A DNA stretch of 64,000 nucleotides, from the NCBI RefSeq assembly GCF_003254055.1, contig NZ_QKZT01000007.1:186001-250000 (forward strand), read 5' to 3'. Within the stretch, counting starts at the first letter, position 1. Every line of letters starts with the position of its first letter. Below the pieces are notes generated by a model. The model had not been told where the DNA came from and ran no database searches. It saw only the letters and a list, made by a program, of their open reading frames with translations. The position numbers and the translations under genes are program-made. Source of the DNA: Algoriphagus chordae. Its GTDB lineage: Bacteria; Bacteroidota; Bacteroidia; Cytophagales; Cyclobacteriaceae. Of the stretch, positions 35,134 through 44,411 are shown piece by piece.

Positions 35134-36064
35134 ATTTTCGATTTGTATTCCTGCTTACAAGAGCAAATACCTGCAAGAGTGCATTGATAGCATACTTGCA
35201 CAGACCGTTGTGGACTTTGAATTAATTATTTTGAATGATTGCTCGCCGGAGCCTGTAGAGGAGATCGTCTTGAAAAATCCAGATCCTAGAATCCGCTATT
35301 TCAAGAATGAAAAAAATGTAGGTGCTTATGATTTGGTGGACAATTGGAATAAATGTCTGGAGCTGTCCACTGGGGAATATATCGTCATAATGGGTGATGA
35401 TGACCGGTTAGCGCCGGATTATTTGGCTGAATTTGAAAATCTGATTCAAAACTACCCAAGCCTACATGTCTATCATTGCCGCAGCAAAATCATCGATGAC
35501 GATGGAAATGATGTGGTACTCACACCAGCACTTCCTGCTTTTGAATACGTGTATGACTCCATCTGGCATCGCCTGCGTCAGTTGCGCTCAAATTATATTT
35601 CTGATTACGTCTATAATACTTCCGCGCTGAAAGCTCAGGGAGGTTTCTACAAACTTCCGTTGGCTTGGGGATCTGACGATATCACTGCATTTATCGCTTC
35701 TGCGAAAAAAGGCATAGCGCATAGCAACAAACCTGTTTTCGAGTACAGAAGCAATCGTCTCTCGATAACCTCCACAGGGAATGATCTTCACAAAATGATG
35801 GCGGATGTTAGTTATTCTGAATGGTTTGAAGATTTCCTGCAAAACAATCCTCCGCATCCTTCGGAAAAGGTGATGTACCAGCATTTACTGAAGGAAAAGG
35901 CTAAATATATGCATGATAAAAAGCTTTACACGATGATGCTTTCCATGCGAAGTAATCCACTTGAAAAAGCCAAAAACTGGATGAATACAAGAGATAAATT
36001 CGGTTTGTCTATCAAGGATATAGGAGTTGCTCTTGCAAAAAGCATGAATTCAAACAGCTCTTGA
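35120..36064 (+). CDS. Glycosyltransferase family 2
   Basis: 314 residues. It has the GT-A nucleotide-sugar fold: FSICIPAYKSKYLQECIDS at the start, LIILNDCSPEP, and the metal-binding IVIMGDDDRLAPDYL near residue 95. A conserved WGSDDITAF acceptor-side motif follows. There is no membrane anchor. It overlaps the flippase gene at its start, and its stop (TGA) shares one base with the next ATG, so it is part of one operon. The sugar specificity is unknown. Confidence 0.9.
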   Translation: MSKNKFSICIPAYKSKYLQECIDSILAQTVVDFELIILNDCSPEPVEEIVLKNPDPRIRYFKNEKNVGAYDLVDNWNKCLELSTGEYIVIMGDDDRLAPDYLAEFENLIQNYPSLHVYHCRSKIIDDDGNDVVLTPALPAFEYVYDSIWHRLRQLRSNYISDYVYNTSALKAQGGFYKLPLAWGSDDITAFIASAKKGIAHSNKPVFEYRSNRLSITSTGNDLHKMMADVSYSEWFEDFLQNNPPHPSEKVMYQHLLKEKAKYMHDKKLYTMMLSMRSNPLEKAKNWMNTRDKFGLSIKDIGVALAKSMNSNSS

Positions 36065-37137
36065 TGCCGATGGATTCACGTACTAAAATCATCTTCAATC
36101 CCTGCGAAAACAAGGAAAATCAATACATCGCTATTCTGGTCAATGGACTGGAAATGCACGGGTATGGTGTAAGCAGATTGGATGATTTTCTTTCCTCAAA
36201 AAAGCATTACCAATCTATCAAGCTACTTCATCTGAACTGGTTTGAAAATCTCGATGACAGCAGTTCATCTAGCATGTGGAAAAGCTATTTCCGCAAATTG
36301 GTTGTGCTCGCTGCTGTTAAGTTTGGAAAGAAAAAGCTCGTTTGGACTATGCACAACAGGCTTTCCCATGAGAAAAAGTCGGGAAAATTAAGCCGTGCTT
36401 TAGCCCAGAAAATCGTCTCACGGGCAGATGCTATTGTGATTCATTCTGAGGTTTCCAGAGATATTTTGCACAGCCAATACCCGAAAATACGAGCTAAAAT
36501 TGTTCACATTCCACATCCTGATTTTGTCGATGTGTATGGAGCTATGCTTCCTGAAAGTTCGGAACAAAGAGCACCTCAGCTGAAGCTTCTATTCGTCGGA
36601 GCGATCAAACCTTATAAAAACATCGAATTGCTGATCGAAGTCGCAAAGAGATTTCCAAAGGAAGTTCATCTGACAATTGCCGGCAATCCAAATTCAGAAG
36701 CTTACCGATCTGAATTGCAGAACTTGGCTCAGAATGCTGCCAATATTTCCCTGGAACTGAAATTCATTCCTGACGCCGAATTGCCAAGCTACATTCATCA
36801 GTCAGATTTACTTATTCTTCCCTATTCACTGGAAAGCAGTCTAAATTCAGGGACAGTTATTCTGGGGTTTTCCTATGGGAGAACGGTCATCTGCCCAAGG
36901 ATTGGCACCATAGATGACTTGGATGGAGGCGAAGATGTATTTGATTATAGCTATACAAGCGAATCAGAGCATCTTGAAGCGCTGGATACACAGATCCAAA
37001 AAGTAATAACTCTTCATCAGCATAATCCTGATTCCTTGATCGAAAAAGGTTATAAAATGCGGGAGTTAGTTCTAAAGAAAAACAATAAACAAGTCGTGAC
37101 AGATGGCTTAATCAAGCTGTATGAAGGCCTATTATGA
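36064..37137 (+). CDS. Glycosyltransferase family 4-like
   Basis: 357 residues from ATG 36064, in a TGATG junction with the preceding gene (the in-frame TTG at 36061 is less likely). GT-B fold: an acceptor half with VWTMHNRLSHEKKSG and IVIHSEVSRDIL, and a donor half with LLFVGAIKPYKNIELLIEVA. The usual E-x7-E donor motif is replaced by YSLESSLNSGTVILGFSYG, similar to some exopolysaccharide GT4 members. It is probably a cytoplasmic sugar transferase of the same repeat-unit pathway. Confidence 0.85.
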   Translation: MPMDSRTKIIFNPCENKENQYIAILVNGLEMHGYGVSRLDDFLSSKKHYQSIKLLHLNWFENLDDSSSSSMWKSYFRKLVVLAAVKFGKKKLVWTMHNRLSHEKKSGKLSRALAQKIVSRADAIVIHSEVSRDILHSQYPKIRAKIVHIPHPDFVDVYGAMLPESSEQRAPQLKLLFVGAIKPYKNIELLIEVAKRFPKEVHLTIAGNPNSEAYRSELQNLAQNAANISLELKFIPDAELPSYIHQSDLLILPYSLESSLNSGTVILGFSYGRTVICPRIGTIDDLDGGEDVFDYSYTSESEHLEALDTQIQKVITLHQHNPDSLIEKGYKMRELVLKKNNKQVVTDGLIKLYEGLL

Positions 37138-37187
37138 AGATTAATTTATTTGCACGAAGTATTATTTGGGTCGATTTACTATTTAGA

Positions 37188-37220
37188 AATCCCCCTTGTC
37201 CCCTTTTTAAAGGGGGAATT
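37188..37220. repeat. CCCCCTT...AAGGGGG intergenic repeat
   Basis: TCCCCCTTG followed by TCCCC, a T-run and AAAGGGGGA, with arms of 8 bases. The phrase resembles a dispersed intergenic repeat seen in many genomes. It sits in the 164-base gap that splits the glycan cluster, so a partial terminator role is possible. Confidence 0.5.
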
Positions 37221-37301
37221 GCCAAACTTGAACTTCGGACATCGCCCCAATAGGTCAAATTTCATTTAAACAGAAACACCTTTTTTAGCTAAACTCAATA
37301 C

Positions 37302-38513
37302 ATGAAAATACTATACATCAATTCTCTTTATAGCCCGCTGATCGAAGGTGGCGCAGAGATTTCCTTGAAACTGATCGTAGAAGGAATGAAATCTCTGGGT
37401 CATGAAGTTGCGGTCTTGAGTTTGATGCCTGAGGAAGGGTTGAAGAAGGAGTTGGTGGATGGAGTTACTGTCTATCGAGCAGGATTGCAAAATAGGTATT
37501 GGCCTTATTCCAAAGCTAAGAAGAACAAGCTTTCTAGACTGGCCTGGCACTACCGAGACCAGTCAAATGAAGCCATGGTGGAAGTCGTGATAGAAATTTT
37601 GCTCACCGAAAAGCCAGATATTGTTTCCTGTCACAACCTTGCTGGCTGGTCAGCCGCCGTATGGAATCCGATACATCAGGCAGGAATTCCTATTGTGCAG
37701 GTATTGCATGATCTGTATTTGCTTTGCCCGAATAGTAACATGTTTAAGAATGAGCAAACATGCGAAAATCAGTGTTTGAGTTGTAAGATTTTGCGTAGCA
37801 ATCACGCTGAAAAGTCAACCCAAGTGTCGGCAGTAGTCGGTATAAGCAATAGTATTTTGCAGCGATTCATTCATTTTGGATACTTTGCAAACGCTTCTAA
37901 AAACATCATTTACAACACTAGAACTATTTCAAACCCTGCACCCAAATCCGCTAGAAGAGCTGGACAATCCATCCGATTTGGCTACCTGGGCACGCTTTCA
38001 AAAGTTAAAGGATTGGATTGGATGATAGAGCAATTCAAAAAACTGGATTTCGAGGCAAGTTTGAGCATCGCGGGTAAGGGCGACCCGGAATACGAGAAAC
38101 ATCTGAAAGAAATTTCCTCCGGAGCGAATATAGAGTTTGTAGGTTATGTAAATTCTACCGAATTTCTAGCTGAAATTGATGTTTTGATTGTACCATCACT
38201 CTGGGAGGAGCCGCTAGGAATGGTGGCAATTGAAGCTTTGGCAAACCATGTTCCTGTGATCGCCAATAAAAGAGGAGGGTTACAAGAAACGGTAAAAGAT
38301 GGAATCAATGGCTTGTATTGTTTTGATAGCGAACCAGATTCTTTGGGTACTACTATGAGAGAATTGTATAAAAATCCTGAGCTATACAATCAGTTTAGCC
38401 AAGCAGCGAGAGCGTCCGTAGCTTCTATTTTGGACGCTGATCGTTTGATTAAAGAGTATGAAGTAGTTTTGAAAGAGGCTTTGAGAGATCCTTCAACAAA
38501 AAAATTAGAATGA
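37302..38513 (+). CDS. Glycosyltransferase family 4
   Basis: 403 residues, GT-B. The N-terminal glycine-rich loop is in YSPLIEGGAEISLKLI. A cysteine cluster (CENQCLSCK) around residue 155 is typical of a subgroup of GT4 enzymes. The donor-binding half has FGYLGTLSKVKGLDWMIEQF and the E-x7-E motif in PSLWEEPLGMVAIEALA. The product is inferred to be a glycan assembly enzyme. Its ATGA junction with the next gene shows tight coupling. Confidence 0.9.
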   Translation: MKILYINSLYSPLIEGGAEISLKLIVEGMKSLGHEVAVLSLMPEEGLKKELVDGVTVYRAGLQNRYWPYSKAKKNKLSRLAWHYRDQSNEAMVEVVIEILLTEKPDIVSCHNLAGWSAAVWNPIHQAGIPIVQVLHDLYLLCPNSNMFKNEQTCENQCLSCKILRSNHAEKSTQVSAVVGISNSILQRFIHFGYFANASKNIIYNTRTISNPAPKSARRAGQSIRFGYLGTLSKVKGLDWMIEQFKKLDFEASLSIAGKGDPEYEKHLKEISSGANIEFVGYVNSTEFLAEIDVLIVPSLWEEPLGMVAIEALANHVPVIANKRGGLQETVKDGINGLYCFDSEPDSLGTTMRELYKNPELYNQFSQAARASVASILDADRLIKEYEVVLKEALRDPSTKKLE

Positions 38514-39727
38514 GCACACCCGAAATAACTCTTGGTACTCAAGCTTCTGTGGTAGACGGAAGCCTTTGGAAGTCTATTTCTCTTGCAGAGTCCTTGTTTT
38601 TGATTTCTGTGATTTCAATGTTTTTGCCAGTCAAGATTTATCCAATCATATTTCTAATCAGCTCTATTGTTTTCTACAGAGAGACTCCTCAGCTTCGATT
38701 TACCAAATGGACATGGGCATTACTTATTTTCAGCATCTATGCTGTAGTGAGTTTTTTTATTCACACATTTCATCTTGATATAGCCCGCCTGAATATTTTA
38801 AAACTGGTAGTCAATTTCACCTTTTTATTTTTTGCCATAAACTGGCTTAGTACCCGAAACAATGATGCACTTATAGAGATGCTTGATTGGGTACTGCTAG
38901 GAGTATTGATACTCAGCTTGGCACAACTTCTAATCTATCATCAAGCCTATGATTTCAAACTGATCGCAGGTAGCGACACCTCAGGCCAAGCAAGTTCGCT
39001 TTACAATCATTCATTGTATTTCTGGGGGCTTTCTGACAAAAATATGTTCGGGGCCAGAATCGCTCTCTTTGGTTTTGCCTATATATGTGTACCAATCGTC
39101 AGGAAAGAGCAGATCTCCTTTGGTAGAATCCTCTTTGTGTTTCTTATCGCTTTTCTCAGTTTATCCAGAACCCCAATCATTGCATTATTTCTTGGCGTTT
39201 TCTTTATCCTGTGGTGCGCAGCAGACAAAAAATGGAAATACATACTGATCGCTCTGCTTTTAATTTCATTACCAATTATTCTGCAAAAGGTAATTCGGGT
39301 AGATTCTCTGACCTCTTCCAATGACGGAATGGGAATTCGCCTTGTCTATTGGGAAGCATTTTTCAAGAACTTCTTAACTATCTCCCCATTTGGAAACGGC
39401 TTCTTGACTTCTCCTGAATTCCTTCAGGAAAATGCAGATTTCTATCGTGGAGAACATCATATTCACAACACATTTCTCAACACCTACCTGGAATTAGGTA
39501 TCATTGGTATCCTTTCATTCTCCGCATTTATTGCCTGGTTTTTAAAAGAATGCTGGCAAAAAATCGATAATCCTACACTTTGGGTTGCTCTTGCTCTTCC
39601 GCTCAAAGGAATTATGATGATTCTTTATACTGGCTATGACAACGATATAATCATGTATTTCTGCTTAATTTTTCTGATAGGCACTTATCAATCCATCAAA
39701 TTTAAAGACCTAAAATTTAGCGTATGA
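38510..39727 (+). CDS. O-antigen ligase / polysaccharide polymerase (Wzy-like)
   Basis: 405 residues with about ten TM helices and the large periplasmic loop typical of Wzy_C proteins. The conserved loop-to-helix motif GEHHIHNTFLNTYLELGI contains the catalytic-region histidine followed by the HNTFL..YLELG pattern. In a cluster with a flippase and priming transferase, a repeat-unit polymerase is likelier than a lipid-A ligase. It overlaps genes on both sides by 4 bases. Confidence 0.85.
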   Translation: MSTPEITLGTQASVVDGSLWKSISLAESLFLISVISMFLPVKIYPIIFLISSIVFYRETPQLRFTKWTWALLIFSIYAVVSFFIHTFHLDIARLNILKLVVNFTFLFFAINWLSTRNNDALIEMLDWVLLGVLILSLAQLLIYHQAYDFKLIAGSDTSGQASSLYNHSLYFWGLSDKNMFGARIALFGFAYICVPIVRKEQISFGRILFVFLIAFLSLSRTPIIALFLGVFFILWCAADKKWKYILIALLLISLPIILQKVIRVDSLTSSNDGMGIRLVYWEAFFKNFLTISPFGNGFLTSPEFLQENADFYRGEHHIHNTFLNTYLELGIIGILSFSAFIAWFLKECWQKIDNPTLWVALALPLKGIMMILYTGYDNDIIMYFCLIFLIGTYQSIKFKDLKFSV

Positions 39728-40716
39728 GTAGTCAAAAGAATGTATTGATTGACAGTCGCTGGGCAGGAAATACGGGAATAGGAAGACTTTATCAGGAAGT
39801 AATGAAACATAGTCCTACCTCAGCTTCATGTGAATACGTACAAAGCAATATGGGTTTGGGGAATTTGCTGAGCCCTTTAATGCTAGGTGAGGAAATAAGG
39901 AAGTCAAATGCGGATGTTTTCTACAGTCCGTCCTTTATGCCGCCTGCCTACTCGAAGGCGCCTTTTATTTTTACTGTCCATGATTTAATGCACCTTTTTT
40001 ACTACTCGAAACTTCACAAAATCTATTACGAGCAAGTGATAGCTAGGCTGGCGCCAAAAGCGAAGAAAATCATCACGGTATCTGAGTATAGCAAAGGTCA
40101 GTTAGTAGAATTACTAGGAATTCCAGAAGAGCTTATAAAAGTGATTTATAATGGAGTAGATAGCCATTTTCTACTAAATGAGGAAGAATATACCAGTGCA
40201 AGACCATATTTTCTTTATGTAGGAAATAGACGGAAAAACAAGAATATCCCAGCCATGCTCACCGCTTTTTCCCGAGCAAAAATACCTGGCGAATTCATGT
40301 TTTATCTCACAGGGAAGTCTGATCCCGAACTCGAGGAGCTAATCAAAAAACTAGGCATTAAGAAATGGGTTCGGTTTTTGGGTTTTATCAAGGAAGCAGA
40401 TTTACCCAAGCTATACAAAGGTGCTCATGCTACCTTATTTGCTTCCTTGATGGAAGGATTTGGATTGCCAGTTATCGAATCGATGGCTTCAGGCACTCCC
40501 GTCCTGACTTCGACTACAAGTTCGCTACCTGAGATCGCTGGCGGCGCTGCACTTTGTGTGGATCCTACCAACATCTCTGCGATACAGACAGGCATAGAAA
40601 AACTGGTGAATGATCAGACTTTCTACGTGGACTGTATTGTCAAAGGACTTGATCGAGCGCAAGACTTTAGCTGGGAAAGAACAGCTGCCCAAACTTGGGA
40701 AACCATTCTTTCATAA
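39724..40716 (+). CDS. Glycosyltransferase family 4
   Basis: 330 residues, GT-B, mannosyltransferase-like subgroup (WbaZ/MtfB type). The N-terminus has LIDSRWAGNTGIGRLYQEV, then FTVHDLMHLFYYSKLH and KIITVSEYSKGQLVELLG, and the donor half FLYVGNRRKNKNIPAML plus the E-x7-E motif in FASLMEGFGLPVIESMASG. It starts inside the polymerase stop codon (4-base overlap). Confidence 0.9.
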   Translation: MSSQKNVLIDSRWAGNTGIGRLYQEVMKHSPTSASCEYVQSNMGLGNLLSPLMLGEEIRKSNADVFYSPSFMPPAYSKAPFIFTVHDLMHLFYYSKLHKIYYEQVIARLAPKAKKIITVSEYSKGQLVELLGIPEELIKVIYNGVDSHFLLNEEEYTSARPYFLYVGNRRKNKNIPAMLTAFSRAKIPGEFMFYLTGKSDPELEELIKKLGIKKWVRFLGFIKEADLPKLYKGAHATLFASLMEGFGLPVIESMASGTPVLTSTTSSLPEIAGGAALCVDPTNISAIQTGIEKLVNDQTFYVDCIVKGLDRAQDFSWERTAAQTWETILS

Positions 40717-40720
40717 AAAC

Positions 40721-42418
40721 ATGATAAAATCCCTTTCCTTATTCCTTATGCTCCTACTGACTTTACCTGTCATAGGGATTTGTCAGGCTGACTCTCTGAA
40801 GGAAGGAAAGCGACTGAATGTTATTGAATTGGGTGTTTCTGCTAACGCAACATCTGACCAAACGGAAGCCATACAACAAATCATAGATAAAGCTAGTGAA
40901 GGAGATACGGTGTTTTTTCCCGAAGGGCAATACCTTATTCGAACGATACTTCTCAGAACTGGAATAAATCTACTTTCCCAAGGAACAATCAATCATCATG
41001 ATTCTGCAAAGGACGGTGAATTCTCGATAGAAAAGCAGAACTCACCCAATCCTTTGATTTTGGGACAAGAAGTCTCAAACCTGAGTATTTCGCTCAATGG
41101 AGAATCCAAAAACGAGGGGATTTATCTTTTGAAAAGTCAGAATATCAGGATTTACAATACTGAGCTAACTGGCGATTCTACCAAACTGAGAGCTTATCCA
41201 GGTATTATGACTTTTCAGTGTAGTGGTGTTGAAATTGCAAATACTAGGATTCATCATTTCGGAATGCCTCGCAGGGAAACTGACAGCTATCAACCAGGTA
41301 CGGGCATTCGGATTTTGTCCAGCAACACGATTTCGATTCACGACTCTGAGGTCTATAAAAATGGTGAAAATGGCATTTTTATTTATGGAAGCAGAAAAGT
41401 AGAGGTAATAAATAATGTGATTCGCCACAATGGAATGTCCGCAATTCAGGTTGCATTTGGGGATTCCGGAAAGGAAAAAGATTATACTTTCTCCTATAAT
41501 ATATTGGAGGAGAATGCATCCGATGCGATTGATATTAACAATCGATCCAAGGAAAAGGCAAAAGATATTGAATGTATAATTATCGAGAACATTACCTGTG
41601 GAAATGGTTTTGTGAAAGGAGAATCCACACCAGATGGATCGGGTATAGCTACACTGATAAACGTGTCGAATGTCCTGCTCTACAATAATGAAGCATATAG
41701 AAATAATCGTCCTGCAATCTATATCGAGAGCTGTGGGCTGATTATGGCAAAGGAAAACTGGGCGGATAATCAGGTAGAGATCACTCTCGATCTAGAGGAG
41801 CTTCATTTAGTAAAGAACCGATTCAGCAGCATCAATTTGATCGCAAATACTAAGGCTCAAAAGATCAAACTTAGTTACAATGAACTTGGGTCGTTATCCT
41901 TACCTAATGGAATACAAGTGAATGAGTTTCTAGTAGAAAACAATAGTTTTTCTAATGGCTCCTTCAATTTCAACCTGAAAGGCCAAATGCATCTAAGCGC
42001 AAATAAGATTAAGAATACCTCAACAAATCCGGCAATTCTAATTGTGAATGCGGATGATGCATATATCGAAGACAACGAAATCGAAAGTCTTCATGCTTCC
42101 GCGATTGTCCTTAGAAAAACTGCTAAAAACGTCCATATCATTCATAATCAAATCCATTCCTTCAACACAGCCATTTTTGACGATAGCTCAAAAAACCTCG
42201 CTGTGAAGGATAACACCCTCAAATCTATTGCTGGTGGAGAGGAAAATCAAACTTTTCGCACTCACTTTCCTGATCATCTGACAATGGAAGGAAATGAGCA
42301 TATCGGGATTGCCAATTCTACTGCAGTACTATTTGTGGGTAAGGGAAAAGCAAGTGTGAAAAACGAGAAAATAACCTTAGGGGAAGCTTATTACGGGGAG
42401 GTAGAAATAGATGACTAA
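40721..42418 (+). CDS. Secreted right-handed beta-helix (pectate-lyase-like) protein
   Basis: 565 residues from ATG 40721, chosen because a signal peptide (about 1-21, ending GICQA) starts there; the longer open frame overlaps the GT gene by about 100 bases. Residues about 27-75 match the pectate-lyase/epimerase opening (TSDQTEAIQQIIDKA followed by GDTVFFPEGQY). The rest is parallel beta-helix repeats of about 22 residues (for example IRIYNTELTG, VEVINNVIRHNG). It may be a lyase, epimerase or export-associated scaffold. The catalytic residues cannot be assigned. Confidence 0.82.
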   Translation: MIKSLSLFLMLLLTLPVIGICQADSLKEGKRLNVIELGVSANATSDQTEAIQQIIDKASEGDTVFFPEGQYLIRTILLRTGINLLSQGTINHHDSAKDGEFSIEKQNSPNPLILGQEVSNLSISLNGESKNEGIYLLKSQNIRIYNTELTGDSTKLRAYPGIMTFQCSGVEIANTRIHHFGMPRRETDSYQPGTGIRILSSNTISIHDSEVYKNGENGIFIYGSRKVEVINNVIRHNGMSAIQVAFGDSGKEKDYTFSYNILEENASDAIDINNRSKEKAKDIECIIIENITCGNGFVKGESTPDGSGIATLINVSNVLLYNNEAYRNNRPAIYIESCGLIMAKENWADNQVEITLDLEELHLVKNRFSSINLIANTKAQKIKLSYNELGSLSLPNGIQVNEFLVENNSFSNGSFNFNLKGQMHLSANKIKNTSTNPAILIVNADDAYIEDNEIESLHASAIVLRKTAKNVHIIHNQIHSFNTAIFDDSSKNLAVKDNTLKSIAGGEENQTFRTHFPDHLTMEGNEHIGIANSTAVLFVGKGKASVKNEKITLGEAYYGEVEIDD

Positions 42419-43364
42419 GCTACAAAAGAATGAAATCAGCAATCAGATGAAAGTCAATCTTTTCATTCCCACGCTAAATGCTGGGCCTATCTGGAAAGAG
42501 GTACTTGACGGCGTGGCTAAGCAAAACTATCCCATTTCGAGATTAGTCATTATAGATTCAGGATCGACGGACGGCACTCTAGACTTGATCAATGAGAAAG
42601 CTTGTGATTTGATTCAGATTGACAAGAAAGATTTTGATCATGGTGGCACAAGACAAATGGCTGCTGAGCGTTATTCTGACGCTGATATATTTGTCTTTCT
42701 CACCCAAGATGCGATCCTTGCGAAACCAAATGCTATTGAGGTGATGGTGCAGGCCATAGAAGAAAACTCAGAACTTGGAATGGTCTATGGCCGCCAACTT
42801 CCGCATAAAAATGCAAAGGTCTTAGAGACGCATGCAAGGCTGTTCAACTACCCAGCAGAGTCCAAAGTGAAGAGTTTGGAAGATGCTGACCGCTATGGAA
42901 TCAAGACTATTTCTTGCTCCAACTCATTCGCAGCTTATCGCAAAACCGCTTTTTTTGAAGTGGGGGGATTTCCTGTTGGATCTATTCTCGGTGAAGATGT
43001 ATTAATTGCTGGGAAGATGTTGCTAAATGGATGGAAAATGGCGTACCTTTCAGCCTCCAAAATACACCACTCGCATGACTATTCTGCCACTGAGGAATTC
43101 AAAAGATATTTTGACATCGGAGTATTCCATGTCAATAATCAATGGATTTTTGAAAACTTCGGCAGAGCAGAAAGTGAAGGATTCAAATATCTCAAATCAG
43201 AACTCACTTATACTTTTAAGCACAACCCTTTATTAATCCCTAAATGCCTGATCGCAACAGGGGCAAAATTGGTTGGCTATAAATTGGGACTAAACTACCT
43301 ATCTCTCCCAGTTGGACTTCGCAAGTCATTTTCTATGACAAAAGCTTATTGGAGCCGCACCTAA
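42411..43364 (+). CDS. Glycosyltransferase family 2 (rhamnosyltransferase-like)
   Basis: 317 residues. Features are VNLFIPTLNAGPIWKEVL, LVIIDSGSTDGTLDLI, the subfamily motif DFDHGGTRQMAAE typical of RfbF-type transferases, FLTQDAIL at the DxD position, and LGEDVLIAGKMLLNGWKM. The 8-base overlap with the beta-helix gene implies co-translation; a second ATG at 42447 is an alternative start. It is cytoplasmic or membrane-associated, acting on the lipid-linked intermediate. Confidence 0.88.
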   Translation: MTKLQKNEISNQMKVNLFIPTLNAGPIWKEVLDGVAKQNYPISRLVIIDSGSTDGTLDLINEKACDLIQIDKKDFDHGGTRQMAAERYSDADIFVFLTQDAILAKPNAIEVMVQAIEENSELGMVYGRQLPHKNAKVLETHARLFNYPAESKVKSLEDADRYGIKTISCSNSFAAYRKTAFFEVGGFPVGSILGEDVLIAGKMLLNGWKMAYLSASKIHHSHDYSATEEFKRYFDIGVFHVNNQWIFENFGRAESEGFKYLKSELTYTFKHNPLLIPKCLIATGAKLVGYKLGLNYLSLPVGLRKSFSMTKAYWSRT

Positions 43365-43396
43365 TTCTTCCTCATTAGGTAAAAATTCGCTCGATG

Positions 43397-43413
43397 TGTG
43401 GATTGCCTCCACA
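43397..43413. promoter_or_regulatory. Dyad upstream of the priming transferase
   Basis: TGTGGA and TCCACA around five bases. It lies about 75 bases before the sigma-54-like element, within the usual range for an enhancer-binding site. Confidence 0.3.
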
Positions 43414-43473
43414 TAATTAATGTTAACATTTTCTTAAAAAGCCTCCTATCCGTTCATATAGGCATATTTCCGC

Positions 43474-43490
43474 TTGGCACTCCAATTGGA
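43474..43490 (+). promoter_or_regulatory. Possible sigma-54 promoter
   Basis: TTGGCAC, five bases, TTGGA. The -24 GG and spacing fit the sigma-54 pattern TGGCAC-N5-TTGCA, but the -12 position has GG instead of GC. It sits about 40 bases upstream of the ATG at 43532. Confidence 0.35.
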
Positions 43491-43531
43491 TATTACCTAG
43501 CACCACATTATTTGATTAAAAGACTAGACCA

Positions 43532-44251
43532 ATGACACGTAATTCATCACACCAACAAGAGATTGTTTTTAAAGGCTACCAGTCGGGGCGGATTATCCCT
43601 GATCTATTTTCTTTGACTAACATCTCAAGAAGCTCTGTTTCACAAACTGTGAATGAGGGTATAGAATTGACCACAAGATTTATTAAGAGATCATTTGACA
43701 TCTTATTTTCTTCGGTAGCAATCCTAGCCGGTTTACCGCTTTTCCTTACCTTAATGTTGATTACAAAGCTTACTTCTAAAGGCCCTGTCTTCTATAAACA
43801 AGAAAGAATAGGTAGAAATGGGGAGCCATTTTACATTGTTAAGTTCCGAAGTATGATTGTAGACTCTGAGGTAAATGGTCCCCAATTAACTACGGATAAT
43901 GATCCTAGAGTTACCGAATGGGGTAATTTCATGCGAAAAACACACTTGGATGAGCTTCCACAGTTCTTCAATGTCTTGGTAGGTGATATGTCCGTGGTGG
44001 GACCTAGACCTGAACGTGCTCATTTTATTAGACAAATTGTGGCTAGACAACCACAATATGCACAGTTACTTACACTTCGTCCAGGTATTACTTCTATTGG
44101 TCAAGTAGATTATGGCTACGCGGAGACTGTTGAGCAAATGTGTCAACGAGTGCTATTGGACTTGAAATATCTAAGTCAGGTAAATCTAATGACTGATATC
44201 AAAGTCATTGGCCAAACTGTAATGACCATGATTAACAAAAAGGGTAAATAA
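43532..44251 (+). CDS. Undecaprenyl-phosphate sugar phosphotransferase (priming enzyme)
   Basis: 239 residues, bacterial sugar transferase family (PF02397-like). A short variable N-terminal part (1-50) precedes one TM helix (about 55-78) and the catalytic core: FYKQERIGRNGEPFYIVKFRSM, quoted in part, HLDELPQFFNVLVGDMSVVGPRPE and LRPGITSIGQV. It starts glycan repeat-unit assembly by placing a sugar phosphate on undecaprenyl phosphate. It lacks the multi-TM N-terminal half of WbaP/WcaJ proteins, so it is the short form. A possible sigma-54 promoter precedes it, and a terminator follows. Confidence 0.93.
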   Translation: MTRNSSHQQEIVFKGYQSGRIIPDLFSLTNISRSSVSQTVNEGIELTTRFIKRSFDILFSSVAILAGLPLFLTLMLITKLTSKGPVFYKQERIGRNGEPFYIVKFRSMIVDSEVNGPQLTTDNDPRVTEWGNFMRKTHLDELPQFFNVLVGDMSVVGPRPERAHFIRQIVARQPQYAQLLTLRPGITSIGQVDYGYAETVEQMCQRVLLDLKYLSQVNLMTDIKVIGQTVMTMINKKGK

Positions 44252-44276
44252 AAAACCCTAACCACTAACTAAACAG

Positions 44277-44305
44277 AATAGGCGACCATTAGAGTCGCCT
44301 ATTTT
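44277..44305 (+). terminator. Terminator after the priming transferase
   Basis: AATAGGCGAC / GTCGCCTATT with a 7-base loop and trailing T residues, 25 bases after the stop. Confidence 0.85.
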
Positions 44306-44411
44306 GTTATACTCTTCATCATACAAGCATTTTACTGGTCATGTAAAAAGCCGGGGATTTTTTGAATTCTAATGATAATTTAGAATGTGTGCCTCACTTT
44401 AATCTTGCAAA

